Part shown: piece by piece, positions 26,684-35,830 of the stretch
How the letters are laid out: each line of letters opens with the position of its first letter
Position numbering within the stretch: position 1 is the first letter of the stretch
Assembly: GCA_003490145.1 (NCBI GenBank)
Contig: QULQ01000006.1
Coordinates: forward strand, 142,901 to 206,900
Direction: 5' to 3'
DNA length: 64,000 bases
Origin: Lachnospiraceae bacterium OM04-12BH
GTDB lineage: Bacteria > Bacillota > Clostridia > Lachnospirales > Lachnospiraceae
Translations under genes and position numbers: made by a program
The notes under the pieces: model-generated
Told to the model about the DNA's origin: nothing
The model's database searches: none
Seen by the model: the letters and a program-made list of their open reading frames with translations, nothing else

Positions 26684-27859
26684 ATGAAAAAGCTGATTAG
26701 TTTAACACTTGCAGCAGCCATGACAATGTCTCTTCTGGCAGGATGTGGATCAAACAGCAGTGCAGGTACAGACAGCGCTGACGCATCAGCAGAGACCTTT
26801 AAGATCGGTGGTATCGGACCGATCACCGGAGCAGGTGCCGTTTATGGTATCGCAGTTAAGAATGGTGCTGAACTGGCAATTAAGGAGATCAACGAGGCAG
26901 GTGGTATCAACGGATACCAGATTGAGTACAATTTCCAGGATGATGAGCTGGACAATGAGAAATCAGTAAATGCTTACAATACCTTAAAGGACTGGGGTAT
27001 GAACATGCTGGTTGGTTCTGTAACAAGTGGATGCTGCGTAGCAGTTGCAGCAGAATCCAAGAATGACAATATGTTCCAGATCACACCTTCAGGCTCTTCT
27101 GTAGATTGTATTGAAGGAAATGACAATGTATTCCAGGTATGCTTCACAGATCCTAACCAGGGTGTTGGAGCAGCAGATTATATTGGAGAAAATGGTCTTG
27201 CAAGCAAGGTAGCGGTTATTTACGATAGTTCCGATGTATATTCTTCAGGTATTTATGCAAAGTTTAAAGAGGAAGCAGCAACACAGAACTTTGAGATCGT
27301 TTCCGAAGAAGCTTTCACAGCTGATAATAAGACGGACTTTTCTGTACAGCTTGCCAAGGCACAGGAAGCAGGAGCTGAGCTCGTATTTCTTCCTATCTAT
27401 TACACAGAGGCATCTCTGATCCTGAAGCAGGCAGATTCCATGGGATATGCACCTAAATTCTTTGGTTGTGACGGACTTGACGGTATTCTTGGTGTAGAGA
27501 ACTTTGATACCAGCCTGGCAGAAGGCGTTATGCTGTTGACACCGTTCGCAGCAGATGCACAGGATGATCTGACAAAGAAGTTTGTAAGTGCATATGAGAC
27601 TGCTTACAATGATACTCCGAACCAGTTTGCAGCAGATGCATATGATGCAGTATATGCAATCAAGGCAGCAGCAGAAAAAGGCGATGTAGTACCTTCAGAT
27701 GGTGTTTCAGGAATTTGTGACAAAATGAAAGCAGCTATGCAGGAGATTACGGTCAATGGACTGACAGGTGAGGGTATGAACTGGGCAGCTGATGGTACGG
27801 TAAATAAGGCGCCTAAGGCAATGGAGATCAAGAATGGTGCTTACGCATTAGTTCAGTAA
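26684..27859 (+). CDS. livJ: Branched-chain amino acid ABC transporter, substrate-binding lipoprotein
   Basis: The start at 26684 gives a lipoprotein signal peptide (MKKLISLTLAAAMTMSLLAGCGS) with lipobox LAGC; GGGAGGAGG lies 7 bp upstream. The earlier in-frame codon at 26630 is upstream of that site. The mature domain is a type I Leu/Ile/Val-binding fold: FKIGGIGPITGAGAVYG, AIKEINEAGGINGYQI, then DSSDVYSSGIYAKFKEEA and FFGCDGLDGI. It is followed by its own strong terminator, so it is made in excess over the membrane parts. Confidence 0.92.
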   Translation: MKKLISLTLAAAMTMSLLAGCGSNSSAGTDSADASAETFKIGGIGPITGAGAVYGIAVKNGAELAIKEINEAGGINGYQIEYNFQDDELDNEKSVNAYNTLKDWGMNMLVGSVTSGCCVAVAAESKNDNMFQITPSGSSVDCIEGNDNVFQVCFTDPNQGVGAADYIGENGLASKVAVIYDSSDVYSSGIYAKFKEEAATQNFEIVSEEAFTADNKTDFSVQLAKAQEAGAELVFLPIYYTEASLILKQADSMGYAPKFFGCDGLDGILGVENFDTSLAEGVMLLTPFAADAQDDLTKKFVSAYETAYNDTPNQFAADAYDAVYAIKAAAEKGDVVPSDGVSGICDKMKAAMQEITVNGLTGEGMNWAADGTVNKAPKAMEIKNGAYALVQ

Positions 27860-27876
27860 GCTTATGATGTAGTCAA

Positions 27877-27908
27877 AGAGGGTTACAGGTTGTAACCCTC
27901 TTTTTTTT
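27877..27908 (+). terminator. Terminator between livJ and livH
   Basis: AGAGGGTTACA (27877-27887) and TGTAACCCTCT (27891-27901) form a perfect 11-pair stem with a three-base loop, followed by eight T residues. Confidence 0.9.
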
Positions 27909-27943
27909 CGGGATTCTATTGGGTTTATAGGACAAAAGCGCAC

Positions 27944-27973
27944 TTGCATTATATCAGGAAGGTTTGTTATAAT
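27944..27973 (+). promoter_or_regulatory. Promoter of livHMGF
   Basis: TTGCAT (27944-27949) and a perfect TATAAT (27968-27973) with 18 bp spacing, about 70 bp upstream of livH. Confidence 0.7.
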
Positions 27974-28045
27974 GACAAAGAGTGTTGTAAATTATACTTG
28001 TATACATTGTATGTGTAAAACGACGGGAAAGGATACGGTATTATT

Positions 28046-28930
28046 ATGAGTTTTATTTCGTATTTAATTAATGGAATCAGCCTTGGAAGTGTATATGCCA
28101 TCATTGCACTGGGGTATACCATGGTATATGGAATTGCCAAGATGCTGAATTTTGCCCATGGTGATGTTATCATGGTTGGAGCTTATACTATATTTGCGGC
28201 AGTAAGTATGGCAGGTATGCCCCCGGCCGTAGGTATTGTGCTGTCAGTTCTGGTATGCACAGTCCTTGGGATTGCCATAGAAGCAGTTGCATACAGGCCG
28301 CTCCGTCAGGCAGCTTCCTCTCTTGTCGTATTGATCACAGCTATTGGTGTCAGCTATTTTCTGCAGAATGTGGCGCTCCTGATCTTTGGTGCGAATACAA
28401 AGGCATTTACCTCTGTAGTAACAGTTCCTGCCATTTCACTGGCTGGTGGGCAGATCATTATCACAGGAGAAACGATCGTAACTATCATTTCATGTATTGT
28501 GATCATGGTGGGACTTACGTTATTTGTAAATAAGACAAAAGCAGGACAGGCCATGCAGGCAGTTTCCGAGGACAGAGGAGCCGCACAGCTGATGGGTATC
28601 AATGTAAATGGAACGATCTCACTGACATTTGCGATTGGTTCTGCACTGGCTGCAATTGCAGGTATGCTGCTCTGCTCATCTTATCCGGCACTGACACCAT
28701 ATACGGGATCCATGCCAGGTATCAAAGCATTTGTGGCAGCTGTATTTGGAGGGATCGGTTCTATTCCAGGGGCACTGATCGGTGGAATCATTCTTGGTGT
28801 CATTGAAATTTTAAGTAAGGCATATATTTCTTCCCAGCTTTCAGATGCGATTGTATTTCTTGTGCTGATATTGGTGCTGTTGGTAAAACCTACAGGTATC
28901 CTTGGCAAGAAGATTCAGGAAAAGGTGTAG
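28046..28930 (+). CDS. livH: Branched-chain amino acid ABC transporter permease LivH
   Basis: This is the first membrane subunit of the importer, 294 residues with about eight helices. Family motifs include GYTMVYGIAKMLNFAHGD near the N-terminus, SEDRGAAQLMGINVNGTISLTFAIG (coupling loop) near residue 180, and GIKAFVAAVFGGIGSIPGALIGG near 235. It is the first gene of a tightly packed livHMGF operon with its own promoter. Confidence 0.93.
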   Translation: MSFISYLINGISLGSVYAIIALGYTMVYGIAKMLNFAHGDVIMVGAYTIFAAVSMAGMPPAVGIVLSVLVCTVLGIAIEAVAYRPLRQAASSLVVLITAIGVSYFLQNVALLIFGANTKAFTSVVTVPAISLAGGQIIITGETIVTIISCIVIMVGLTLFVNKTKAGQAMQAVSEDRGAAQLMGINVNGTISLTFAIGSALAAIAGMLLCSSYPALTPYTGSMPGIKAFVAAVFGGIGSIPGALIGGIILGVIEILSKAYISSQLSDAIVFLVLILVLLVKPTGILGKKIQEKV

Positions 28931-28943
28931 GGGGAATAAGCAG

Positions 28944-30005
28944 ATGAAGATGACAAAAGATTTTAAAGAGAATCTGATCACATATGGAATTGTGATCGTT
29001 GCATTTATTATAGTAGAGATCATGACGGCAACAGGGAGCATATCCAGCCTGATGAAGGGGCTTCTTGTTCCTTTGTGTGTTTATGTGATCCTGGCGATTT
29101 CCTTAAATCTGACAGTTGGTATTTTGGGAGAGCTGAGTCTTGGACATGCCGGATTTATGTGTGTGGGTGCGTTTACCGGTGCATTTTTCTCAAGGTGTAT
29201 GGAAAATGTGATTACTGTTGCACCTGTCAGATTTACGCTGGCAATCCTGATCGGTGCAGTATGTGCGGGTCTGATCGGACTTCTGATCGGTATGCCTGTT
29301 CTGCGGTTAAAGGGAGACTATCTTGCGATTGTTACGCTTGCATTTGGTGAGATCATCAAAAATGTGATCAATGTTATTTATGTAGGAAAGGATGCAAACG
29401 GTATCCATATTTCCATGAAGGATGCGGCATCAATGAATATGGAAAGTGATGGAGATCTCATTATTAATGGTGCACAGGGAATTACAGGAACACCCAAGGA
29501 TTCCAATTTTATAGTAGGAACGATACTGATACTGATCACACTGTTTATCGTATTGAACCTGATCAAATCCAGGGATGGACGTGCGATCATGTCGATCAGG
29601 GATAATCTGATTGCAGCGGAGTCAGTAGGAATCAGGATTACCAGGTATAAGCTGATGGCTTTTTCCATTTCTGCGGCACTGGCTGGTGTGGCAGGTGTCC
29701 TGTATGCGCATAATCTGAACAGTCTGATGGCAACACCGAAGAACTTTGGATATAATATGTCGATCACCATCCTGGTATTTGTTGTACTTGGTGGGATTGG
29801 AAATATCAGGGGATCCATCATTTCAGCAGTTATCCTGACATTGCTTCCGGAACTTCTCAGGGGTATGAATGATTATCGTATGCTGATTTATTCTATTGTA
29901 CTGATAGCGATCATGCTCTTTAACTGGAGTCCTAAGCTTTTAAATCTTCGTAAAAAGTATTCGCTTAAAGGGCTGTTTGCCGGAAAAGTAAAGGAGGTAA
30001 AATAA
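28944..30005 (+). CDS. livM: Branched-chain amino acid ABC transporter permease LivM
   Basis: This is the second membrane subunit, 353 residues from ATG 28944 (AGGGGGAAT upstream). Motifs typical of LivM are visible: LNLTVGILGELSLGHAGFMCVGAF, LPVLRLKGDYLAIVTLAFGEII-like residues, an insert of about 35 residues after position 155, and IRDNLIAAESVGI as the coupling loop, then VFVVLGGIGNIRGSI. The gene ends one base before livG. Confidence 0.93.
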   Translation: MKMTKDFKENLITYGIVIVAFIIVEIMTATGSISSLMKGLLVPLCVYVILAISLNLTVGILGELSLGHAGFMCVGAFTGAFFSRCMENVITVAPVRFTLAILIGAVCAGLIGLLIGMPVLRLKGDYLAIVTLAFGEIIKNVINVIYVGKDANGIHISMKDAASMNMESDGDLIINGAQGITGTPKDSNFIVGTILILITLFIVLNLIKSRDGRAIMSIRDNLIAAESVGIRITRYKLMAFSISAALAGVAGVLYAHNLNSLMATPKNFGYNMSITILVFVVLGGIGNIRGSIISAVILTLLPELLRGMNDYRMLIYSIVLIAIMLFNWSPKLLNLRKKYSLKGLFAGKVKEVK

Positions 30006-30006
30006 T

Positions 30007-30768
30007 ATGTCAGCAATATTAGATGTACAGAATTTGAGTATCTCCTTTGGAGGGCTGCATGCAGTAGATGATTTTCATATTACAATTGAAAAGGGACAGC
30101 TCTATGGACTGATCGGACCGAACGGTGCCGGTAAGACAACGGTATTTAATCTTCTGACGGGGGTTTATAAGCCCGATGAAGGGATTATCAGACTGGATGG
30201 GCAGGATATTACAGGCCGCAGCACGATAGAAGTAAATATGGCAGGGGTTGCCAGAACTTTTCAGAATATCAGGTTGTTTAAGAATCTTTCAGTACTGGAT
30301 AATGTTAAAGTTGGTCTGCATAATCATTTCCGGTATTCTACGCTGGAGGGGATACTGCGTCTTCCCAGATACCATAAAGTAGAAAAGGAAATGAATGAGC
30401 GGGCAATGGAGCTTCTGAAGGTATTTGACCTGGATGGCCAGGCAGATTTCCTTGCATCAAATCTCCCTTATGGAAAACAGCGTGAACTGGAGATTGCAAG
30501 AGCACTTGCCACACAGCCAAAGCTTCTGCTCCTGGATGAGCCTGCAGCGGGCATGAACCCGAATGAAACGCAGGATCTGATGAAAACGATCCGTTTTGTG
30601 AGGGATAATTTTGATGTATCGATTCTGCTCATTGAACATGATATGAAGCTTGTTTCCGGTATTTGTGAAAAACTGACAGTTTTGAATTTTGGCCGTGTGC
30701 TTGCACAGGGAGATACCAGTGAAGTGTTAAATAACCCTGAGGTTATTACAGCATATCTTGGTGAATAG
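30007..30768 (+). CDS. livG: Branched-chain amino acid ABC transporter ATPase LivG
   Basis: The 253-residue ATPase has Walker A GPNGAGKTTVFNLLTG, a Q-loop ARTFQNIRLF, the signature NLPYGKQRELEIARAL (variant of LSGGQ, as usual in LivG), Walker B LLLLDEPAAGMNP and the H-loop LLIEHDM. The C-terminal LivG extension (DTSEVLNNPEVITAYLGE) is present. AAGGAGG overlaps the end of livM. Confidence 0.95.
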   Translation: MSAILDVQNLSISFGGLHAVDDFHITIEKGQLYGLIGPNGAGKTTVFNLLTGVYKPDEGIIRLDGQDITGRSTIEVNMAGVARTFQNIRLFKNLSVLDNVKVGLHNHFRYSTLEGILRLPRYHKVEKEMNERAMELLKVFDLDGQADFLASNLPYGKQRELEIARALATQPKLLLLDEPAAGMNPNETQDLMKTIRFVRDNFDVSILLIEHDMKLVSGICEKLTVLNFGRVLAQGDTSEVLNNPEVITAYLGE

Positions 30769-30780
30769 GGGGATAAGGGC

Positions 30781-31491
30781 ATGGCATTATTAGAGATAAA
30801 AGATCTGGAAGTAAGTTATGGTATAATAAAAGCGATCAAGGGGATATCCTTTGATGTTAACGAAGGAGAGGTCATTGCGCTGATCGGAGCAAATGGGGCA
30901 GGAAAGACAACGATTCTGCATACGATCACCGGGCTGATCACGGCTGACAGGGGAACTGTGCAGTTTGAAGGTAAGGAAATTACTAAAGTACCGGCTCATA
31001 AGATTGTAGGAATGGGCATGGCTCATGTGCCGGAAGGAAGAAGAGTATTTGCTAATCTTACAGTATTACAGAATCTGAAGATGGGTGCTTATACACGGAA
31101 GGACAAAAATGAAATAGAGCAGACACTGGAAACAGTTTATACGAGATTTCCAAGACTGAAGGAACGTCAGAATCAGATGGCTGGTACATTGAGTGGTGGT
31201 GAGCAGCAGATGCTTGCCATGGGAAGGGCATTGATGTCCCATCCCAAGATCATACTGATGGATGAACCCTCCATGGGACTGTCACCTATTTTTGTAAATG
31301 AGATTTTTGATATCATCCAGAGTGTCAGTGCCAGTGGAACAACAGTACTTCTGGTGGAACAGAATGCCAGGAAAGCACTTTCCATTGCTGACAGGGCATA
31401 TGTACTGGAAACAGGAAATGTCGTACTGGAAGGAAAAGCAGATGAGCTTCTGCATAATGATGCAATCAAGAAAGCGTATTTAGGGGAATAG
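30781..31491 (+). CDS. livF: Branched-chain amino acid ABC transporter ATPase LivF
   Basis: The 236-residue ATPase has Walker A GANGAGKTTILHTITG, signature TLSGGEQQMLAMGRALM, Walker B IILMDEPSMGLSP and H-loop LLVEQNARKAL. It ends with the usual KADELLHNDAIKKAYLGE. It forms a heterodimer with LivG under the LivH/LivM channel. Confidence 0.95.
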   Translation: MALLEIKDLEVSYGIIKAIKGISFDVNEGEVIALIGANGAGKTTILHTITGLITADRGTVQFEGKEITKVPAHKIVGMGMAHVPEGRRVFANLTVLQNLKMGAYTRKDKNEIEQTLETVYTRFPRLKERQNQMAGTLSGGEQQMLAMGRALMSHPKIILMDEPSMGLSPIFVNEIFDIIQSVSASGTTVLLVEQNARKALSIADRAYVLETGNVVLEGKADELLHNDAIKKAYLGE

Positions 31492-31508
31492 ACAGGGGGA
31501 ACAGAGTT

Positions 31509-32138
31509 ATGGATAAGAACATTGTGATCACGATTGCCAGACAGTATGGCAGCGGAGGAAGAACGATTGCACAGATGCTGTCAGAAAGACTGGGGATCCA
31601 TTATTATGATAAGGAATTATTAAGGCTGGCATCAGAAGACAGCGGGATCAATGAAGATCTGTTCAGGAATGCAGATGAAAAAATCAAGAATACAAAGCTG
31701 TTCAAGATTGCACACAGTGTATATCATGGAGAACTGATCCCTCCGGAAAGTGAAGATTTTACTTCCATGGAGAACCTGTTCAATTATCAGGCAAAGATCA
31801 TCAAGAAGCTGGCAGAGCAGGACGAATCCTGTATTATTGTTGGCAGATGTGCAGAATATGTACTGAAGGATTATGATAATGTACTGAGTGTTTTTATCCA
31901 TGCACCCAAGGAGTACTGCCTGGAACAGGCAGCCAAGAAGCAGAGCATGAGTCCAAAGGAACTGGAAAAGTATGTTCAAAAGGTAGATAAGCGCAAAGCA
32001 GATTATCACAGGTACTATACCGGACTGGAGTGGACAGATGCGAGGAACTATGATCTGTGTCTTGACAGTTCCAAGCTTGGATTTGAAAGATGTGTAGACG
32101 AGATCATAGCTTATATGAACGTCAGATTTCAAGACTGA
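31509..32138 (+). CDS. Cytidylate kinase-like family protein
   Basis: The 209-residue protein begins IVITIARQYGSGGRTIAQML, a P-loop of the cytidylate-kinase-like family, followed by LGIHYYDKELLRLASEDSG. The YGSGG loop replaces the normal GxxGxGKS. Later motifs are IIVGRCAEYVLKDYDNVLSVFIHAP and ARNYDLCLDSSKLGFE near the C-terminus. These proteins are frequent in Lachnospiraceae, often beside transporters, and the true substrate is unknown. It lies 17 bp after livF, so it is probably in the liv operon. Confidence 0.85.
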   Translation: MDKNIVITIARQYGSGGRTIAQMLSERLGIHYYDKELLRLASEDSGINEDLFRNADEKIKNTKLFKIAHSVYHGELIPPESEDFTSMENLFNYQAKIIKKLAEQDESCIIVGRCAEYVLKDYDNVLSVFIHAPKEYCLEQAAKKQSMSPKELEKYVQKVDKRKADYHRYYTGLEWTDARNYDLCLDSSKLGFERCVDEIIAYMNVRFQD

Positions 32139-32156
32139 TGTAAAGGAATTGGTACT

Positions 32157-32471
32157 GTGATAGAGAAAGACAAGTTTCACATTTTTAACTATATAAAAAA
32201 GGAAGAGTACTGTGCCAGTATGGATGGTATGAGATATATGCTGAAAAAGCATAAAAAAAAGGTACAGGAAGAGGACAACGAGGAGGAAAAGGAGGTTCTT
32301 CTTGTGACGATCTGGCCGGAGCCATGCTGCTATGCCAAAACACCGGAAGAAAAGAAGCAGCGGATGGAATTTGATTTTTCTGCAGATGGGGTGATGGAAG
32401 CAGCGGATTGGCTGAATGAACAGTATATGCAGCAGAAGCCTTTGTGGGATCTTTCTAAAAAGCTGGTTTAA
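32157..32471 (+). CDS. Small hypothetical protein
   Basis: The 104-residue, charged protein starts at GTG 32157 with AAAGGAATT upstream, 18 bp after the kinase-like gene. It shows a lysine/glutamate-rich linker (residues 28-48), then VLLVTIWPEPCCYAKTPEEKK and a helical C-terminus (GVMEAADWLNEQYMQQ). I do not recognise the family. Its position suggests co-transcription with the liv genes. Confidence 0.6.
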   Translation: MIEKDKFHIFNYIKKEEYCASMDGMRYMLKKHKKKVQEEDNEEEKEVLLVTIWPEPCCYAKTPEEKKQRMEFDFSADGVMEAADWLNEQYMQQKPLWDLSKKLV

Positions 32472-32499
32472 AATACTGGCAGGGAATCTGTTTTTTACC

Positions 32500-32529
32500 T
32501 TGAAATGTTAACCGAAAATGCTTTATAAT
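32500..32529 (+). promoter_or_regulatory. Sigma-A type promoter
   Basis: TTGAAA (32500-32505) and TATAAT (32524-32529) with 18 bp spacing, 60 bp before the next start codon. Confidence 0.7.
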
Positions 32530-32588
32530 GAAAAAGCAGTTGACATAAAGCAGGTATGGAAATACGATACAGGACAGGAGATGAAGCT

Positions 32589-32882
32589 ATGTCAGCAATT
32601 ACATTCAGCAATAAAGTATTTGACAGGGAAGTGGCATTTTGCAAGGTGTACAGCCTGGAGAGCAAGGAGAAGCTGGAAAAGCTGTTTTTGAAAAACAGAA
32701 TTTCCTATTTTATTGAATGGCAGGATAGGACTCTCTGGCAGCGACTTATGAACAAAGATAAAAGCAAGGAAAAGAATGTTTTTACGATTCGGATCAATGA
32801 AGCGGATGTAGACAAGGCAAGGGATCTGGTCACAGGGCTTGAGTCTGTGAAGATACGTAAGATGGAACCAAATGAAAAATAA
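32589..32882 (+). CDS. Small hypothetical protein
   Basis: From ATG 32589 (ACAGGAGAT about 10 bp upstream) this encodes 97 residues with a beta-alpha-beta look: FCKVYSLESKEKLEKLFLKNRISYFIEW, a basic loop (MNKDKSKEKN), then VFTIRINEADVDKARDLVTGL. It resembles a small DUF2007-like signal-transducing fold, but that is a guess. It has its own promoter and terminator. Confidence 0.6.
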   Translation: MSAITFSNKVFDREVAFCKVYSLESKEKLEKLFLKNRISYFIEWQDRTLWQRLMNKDKSKEKNVFTIRINEADVDKARDLVTGLESVKIRKMEPNEK

Positions 32883-32888
32883 AGGATG

Positions 32889-32912
32889 CCCCGGCTGGTC
32901 CGGGGTATTTTT
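32889..32912 (+). terminator. Terminator upstream of rlmD
   Basis: CCCCGG-CTGGT-CCGGGG stem-loop (32889-32905) followed by TATTTTT. A second short hairpin around GGATCC-GGT-GGATCC (32937-32951) with TTTT follows. Confidence 0.8.
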
Positions 32913-32986
32913 GTGCTGCCATGCATATGAAAAAGGGATCCGGTGGATCCTTTTGGATTAAAAGGGTGAAGGATAAGAGGAAAGCT

Positions 32987-34246
32987 ATGGAAAAGCAGGA
33001 AAAAAGAAATTTTAACGGGAAAAAATATCGGGGGAAACAGACTGACAGCAATAAGGGGAAAAAATCCGGGGAAATGAAAAAGCCTGTACAGAAACAGAAG
33101 TCTGTATGTCCGGTATTTGAAAAATGCGGTGGCTGTCAGCTTCTGGATGTGCCTTACGAAAAGCAGGTAAAGAAAAAGGAGAAGCAGCTGCAGGAACAGC
33201 TGCGGAGCTTTGGCAGGCTGGAAACGTTTATTGCCATGGAGAATCCGCTGCATTACCGGCATAAGGTTAAGGCAACCTTTGGCAGAGACCAGAAGGGCAA
33301 CATCATCTCCGGAAATTACAGGGAAGGAACCCATTATTTGGTGCCTGTGGATAACTGTCTTCTGGAAAACGAAAAGGCAGATGCCATTATCAGGACAGTC
33401 AGAAGTTTGTTAAAATCCTTCAAAATCAAAACTTATGATGAGGATACCGATTATGGACTTCTCCGCCATGTGCTGGTTCGGGTTGGACATGCCACCGGAG
33501 AGATCATGGTCATACTTGTGTTGGCATCACCGGTTCTGCCATCCAAGAACAACTTTGTGAAGGCTTTAAGGAAGGAACATCCGGAGATCACTACAGTAGT
33601 GATCAATGTGAATGATAAACGTACCAGCATGGTGCTTGGAGAGAAGAAGGAACAGGTTATCTACGGCCCCGGTTTTATTCTGGATAAGCTCTGTGCCAAG
33701 ACCTTTAAGATTTCTCCCAAGAGCTTTTATCAGGTGAATCCGGTTCAGACAGAAAAGCTTTATGGAAAGGCAATCGAGTATGCAGGACTGACTGGAAAGG
33801 AAAAGGTGCTGGACGCATACTGCGGCACTGGTACGATCGGTCTTATTGCTTCTGATCATGCCAAAGAGGTAATCGGAGTGGAACTGAACCGGGATGCGGT
33901 AAAGGATGCTGTGATCAATGCCAGACAGAATCAGATATCCAATATTCAATTTTATCAGAATGATGCTGGAGTGTTCATGACAGAGCTGGCAGAAAAGAAT
34001 GAAAAAATCGATGTTGTCTTCATGGATCCGCCAAGAAGCGGAAGCAGCGAGGAATTTCTGACCTCCCTGCTCAGACTCTCTCCCAGGAAAGTGATTTATG
34101 TTTCCTGCAATCCAGAAACCCTTGTGAGAGACCTGCAGTTCCTGACAAAGCGTGGATACCGGATGGAGAAGGGCGTGGGAGTAGATATGTTCCCGATGAC
34201 GGTGCATGTGGAGACGGTAGTTCTGATGCAGTATTGTGGAAAATAA
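32987..34246 (+). CDS. rlmD: 23S rRNA (uracil-5-)-methyltransferase RlmD (RumA family)
   Basis: This SAM-dependent enzyme methylates a uracil of 23S rRNA. An iron-sulfur cysteine cluster is near the N-terminus (CPVFEKCGGCQLL), the SAM-binding DAYCGTGTIGL is in the middle, then VFMDPPRSG, and the catalytic Cys motif VSCNPETL near the C-terminus. A lysine-rich leader precedes the TRAM-less N-terminus. ATG 32987 has AGAGGAAAG upstream; the alternative 32921 would begin inside terminator-like hairpins. The conjugative element begins just after this gene; rlmD (rumA) 3' ends are a known insertion target for such elements. Confidence 0.9.
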   Translation: MEKQEKRNFNGKKYRGKQTDSNKGKKSGEMKKPVQKQKSVCPVFEKCGGCQLLDVPYEKQVKKKEKQLQEQLRSFGRLETFIAMENPLHYRHKVKATFGRDQKGNIISGNYREGTHYLVPVDNCLLENEKADAIIRTVRSLLKSFKIKTYDEDTDYGLLRHVLVRVGHATGEIMVILVLASPVLPSKNNFVKALRKEHPEITTVVINVNDKRTSMVLGEKKEQVIYGPGFILDKLCAKTFKISPKSFYQVNPVQTEKLYGKAIEYAGLTGKEKVLDAYCGTGTIGLIASDHAKEVIGVELNRDAVKDAVINARQNQISNIQFYQNDAGVFMTELAEKNEKIDVVFMDPPRSGSSEEFLTSLLRLSPRKVIYVSCNPETLVRDLQFLTKRGYRMEKGVGVDMFPMTVHVETVVLMQYCGK

Positions 34247-34286
34247 GAAAAATAGGCATGTTAGACCACAAGATGTTGTGGTTTGA

Positions 34287-34333
34287 GGGCAAAAATTGGA
34301 GCAAAAAATGACCAGTTTTTGCCCTATTTTTTT
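34287..34333 (+). terminator. Terminator after rlmD, at the element edge
   Basis: GGGCAAAAATTGG (34287-34299) pairs with CCAGTTTTTGCCC (34312-34324), 12 pairs and one G-T, then a T-rich run. It separates rlmD from the first element gene. Confidence 0.8.
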
Positions 34334-34417
34334 CCACGTTTTTATAGATGCATAGAGGCAAAAAAGAGATTTTTAAGTATTTTGGGACAAAATTCAGAGA
34401 AAGGAAAAGAAACAGGG

Positions 34418-35152
34418 ATGGAGAAAAAGCAGCACCCAAGTTACGGAATGATTCGGTTTGCAAGGTCCTCAATCGGTGGTTCAGGAACGGCATTGTTTGG
34501 AAGTTCCATCATGCATAATAATGTCATACGCCTGTCCATTTCAAAAGGCATGATGGAAAGGGAGGGCAACGAGGACTGGTTTTTGGCAGGGACAGACATC
34601 AATGACATGATCGTTGAGGTGGAGATGTCCTATACACAGTTTGCCGAAGCAATCACATCACTTAACATTGGAGAGGGGATACCGGTTACCATTACAAAAG
34701 TGAATGGGACATTCGTTGAACCATGCCCATACAGTGACAGGCAGAAAGTAATGCGCCGGGAAGTGGATGAAGCAACCCGTGACTTGGTGCGGCAACTGGA
34801 AAAGAGGTCAGAGGAGATTGAAAAACTTCTGGATGAGAAACGTGTCCTGAGCAGGGAGGACCGGAGAAATATCGTCTCGACATTGAAAAATGTACGGCAG
34901 GAGTTAAAAAGTAATATCCCCTATCTGCAGAAACTGTTTGCTGAACAGATGGATAAAACCGTGACAGAGGCGAAAGGGGAGTTTGAAACTTACCTGCAGA
35001 ACAAGATGAACAGCATTGCACTTGCAGCAATTTCAGAACAGATGAAGCAGGAGGAAATCAGTTTAAACAGAAACATGATACCGGAACTGGAAGTACAGGA
35101 GGGCGGGGAAGAGGCAGGGGAGATGGAAGCGGGAATGCACATGGACATGTAA
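34418..35152 (+). CDS. Element protein with coiled coil and acidic Met-rich tail
   Basis: The start at ATG 34418 (MEKKQHPSYGMIRFAR) is preferred over the open frame from 34283, which runs through the rlmD terminator. The N-terminal 110 residues form a compact domain (FGSSIMHNNVIRLSISKG, VEMSYTQFAEAITSLNIGEG). A long helical part follows (about 120-215) and a tail of acidic residues ends in GMHMDM. The N-domain recurs in phages and conjugative elements of Clostridia, to my memory, without known function. It is the first gene of the element. Confidence 0.65.
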   Translation: MEKKQHPSYGMIRFARSSIGGSGTALFGSSIMHNNVIRLSISKGMMEREGNEDWFLAGTDINDMIVEVEMSYTQFAEAITSLNIGEGIPVTITKVNGTFVEPCPYSDRQKVMRREVDEATRDLVRQLEKRSEEIEKLLDEKRVLSREDRRNIVSTLKNVRQELKSNIPYLQKLFAEQMDKTVTEAKGEFETYLQNKMNSIALAAISEQMKQEEISLNRNMIPELEVQEGGEEAGEMEAGMHMDM

Positions 35153-35221
35153 GGCGGTACTTATTTTAGAAATGAAATGGGTGCTGTCTTTTTTTATGGA
35201 AAAAGAAAGGAGACAGATTTG

Positions 35222-35830
35222 ATGTCGGGATTTTTTTGCAACAGTCCAAGACTGCAGTTATTAGAACGGCAGATGCGCCAGCCGCCGGGATATCGTCCCA
35301 GAGGGCAGGGGTGGATGTTTGACATGGAAGAGTGGAAAAGCAGGGGAAATTATTCGGAGATTGTGGACTGTGTCATCAGCCGGATGCAGATGGAACACTT
35401 AAAGAAAAGGATACAGGAGGTATTTGGAAACGCAGAAAAGGAACTGATTTTTTATGACAGCAGGCACAGAAACGATTTTTCTTCCCTGCTGCTTGGCAGA
35501 CGGAAAAAGAACCTGTGCGGACTTCCGAATTATGCCGCCGCAGTAGTTCTTCTGTCTGCAGATGAAAACCTGTGGGAGAAAGTTTCTAAGCAGGTGCTGG
35601 ATACGGGGATTTATTTTGACCGCATCCGGCTTGGCAGCGTTACGCTGGAACAATATATCCTGTTCCATGTGGCAAGGGATGTGTATCTGGGGACAAAGCA
35701 TATCCGGCTGTCGGAGCTGACCGACAGGGAATTGATACCGGATGAAATCTTAAGGCTCATCGTCAATGCATTCGTGATGGAAAGGTATGGGGTGGACATC
35801 GTAGAACGGGAGGTGTGGAATGAAGATTAG
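35222..35830 (+). CDS. Element protein of unknown function
   Basis: From ATG 35222 (AAAGGAGACAGATTTG upstream) it encodes 202 residues. The N-terminus is basic (LQLLERQMRQPPGYRPRGQG); the middle has a possible nucleotide- or protein-binding motif ELIFYDSRHRNDFSSLLLGRRKKN, and the C-terminal 50 residues are helical. It overlaps the ArdA-like gene by 11 bp. I do not recognise the family. Confidence 0.55.
   Translation: MSGFFCNSPRLQLLERQMRQPPGYRPRGQGWMFDMEEWKSRGNYSEIVDCVISRMQMEHLKKRIQEVFGNAEKELIFYDSRHRNDFSSLLLGRRKKNLCGLPNYAAAVVLLSADENLWEKVSKQVLDTGIYFDRIRLGSVTLEQYILFHVARDVYLGTKHIRLSELTDRELIPDEILRLIVNAFVMERYGVDIVEREVWNED

Noticed and set aside
34283..34417. N-terminal extension of the first element gene
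   Set aside because: It reads through the rlmD terminator hairpin and lacks a ribosome site; ATG 34418 matches the conserved start.
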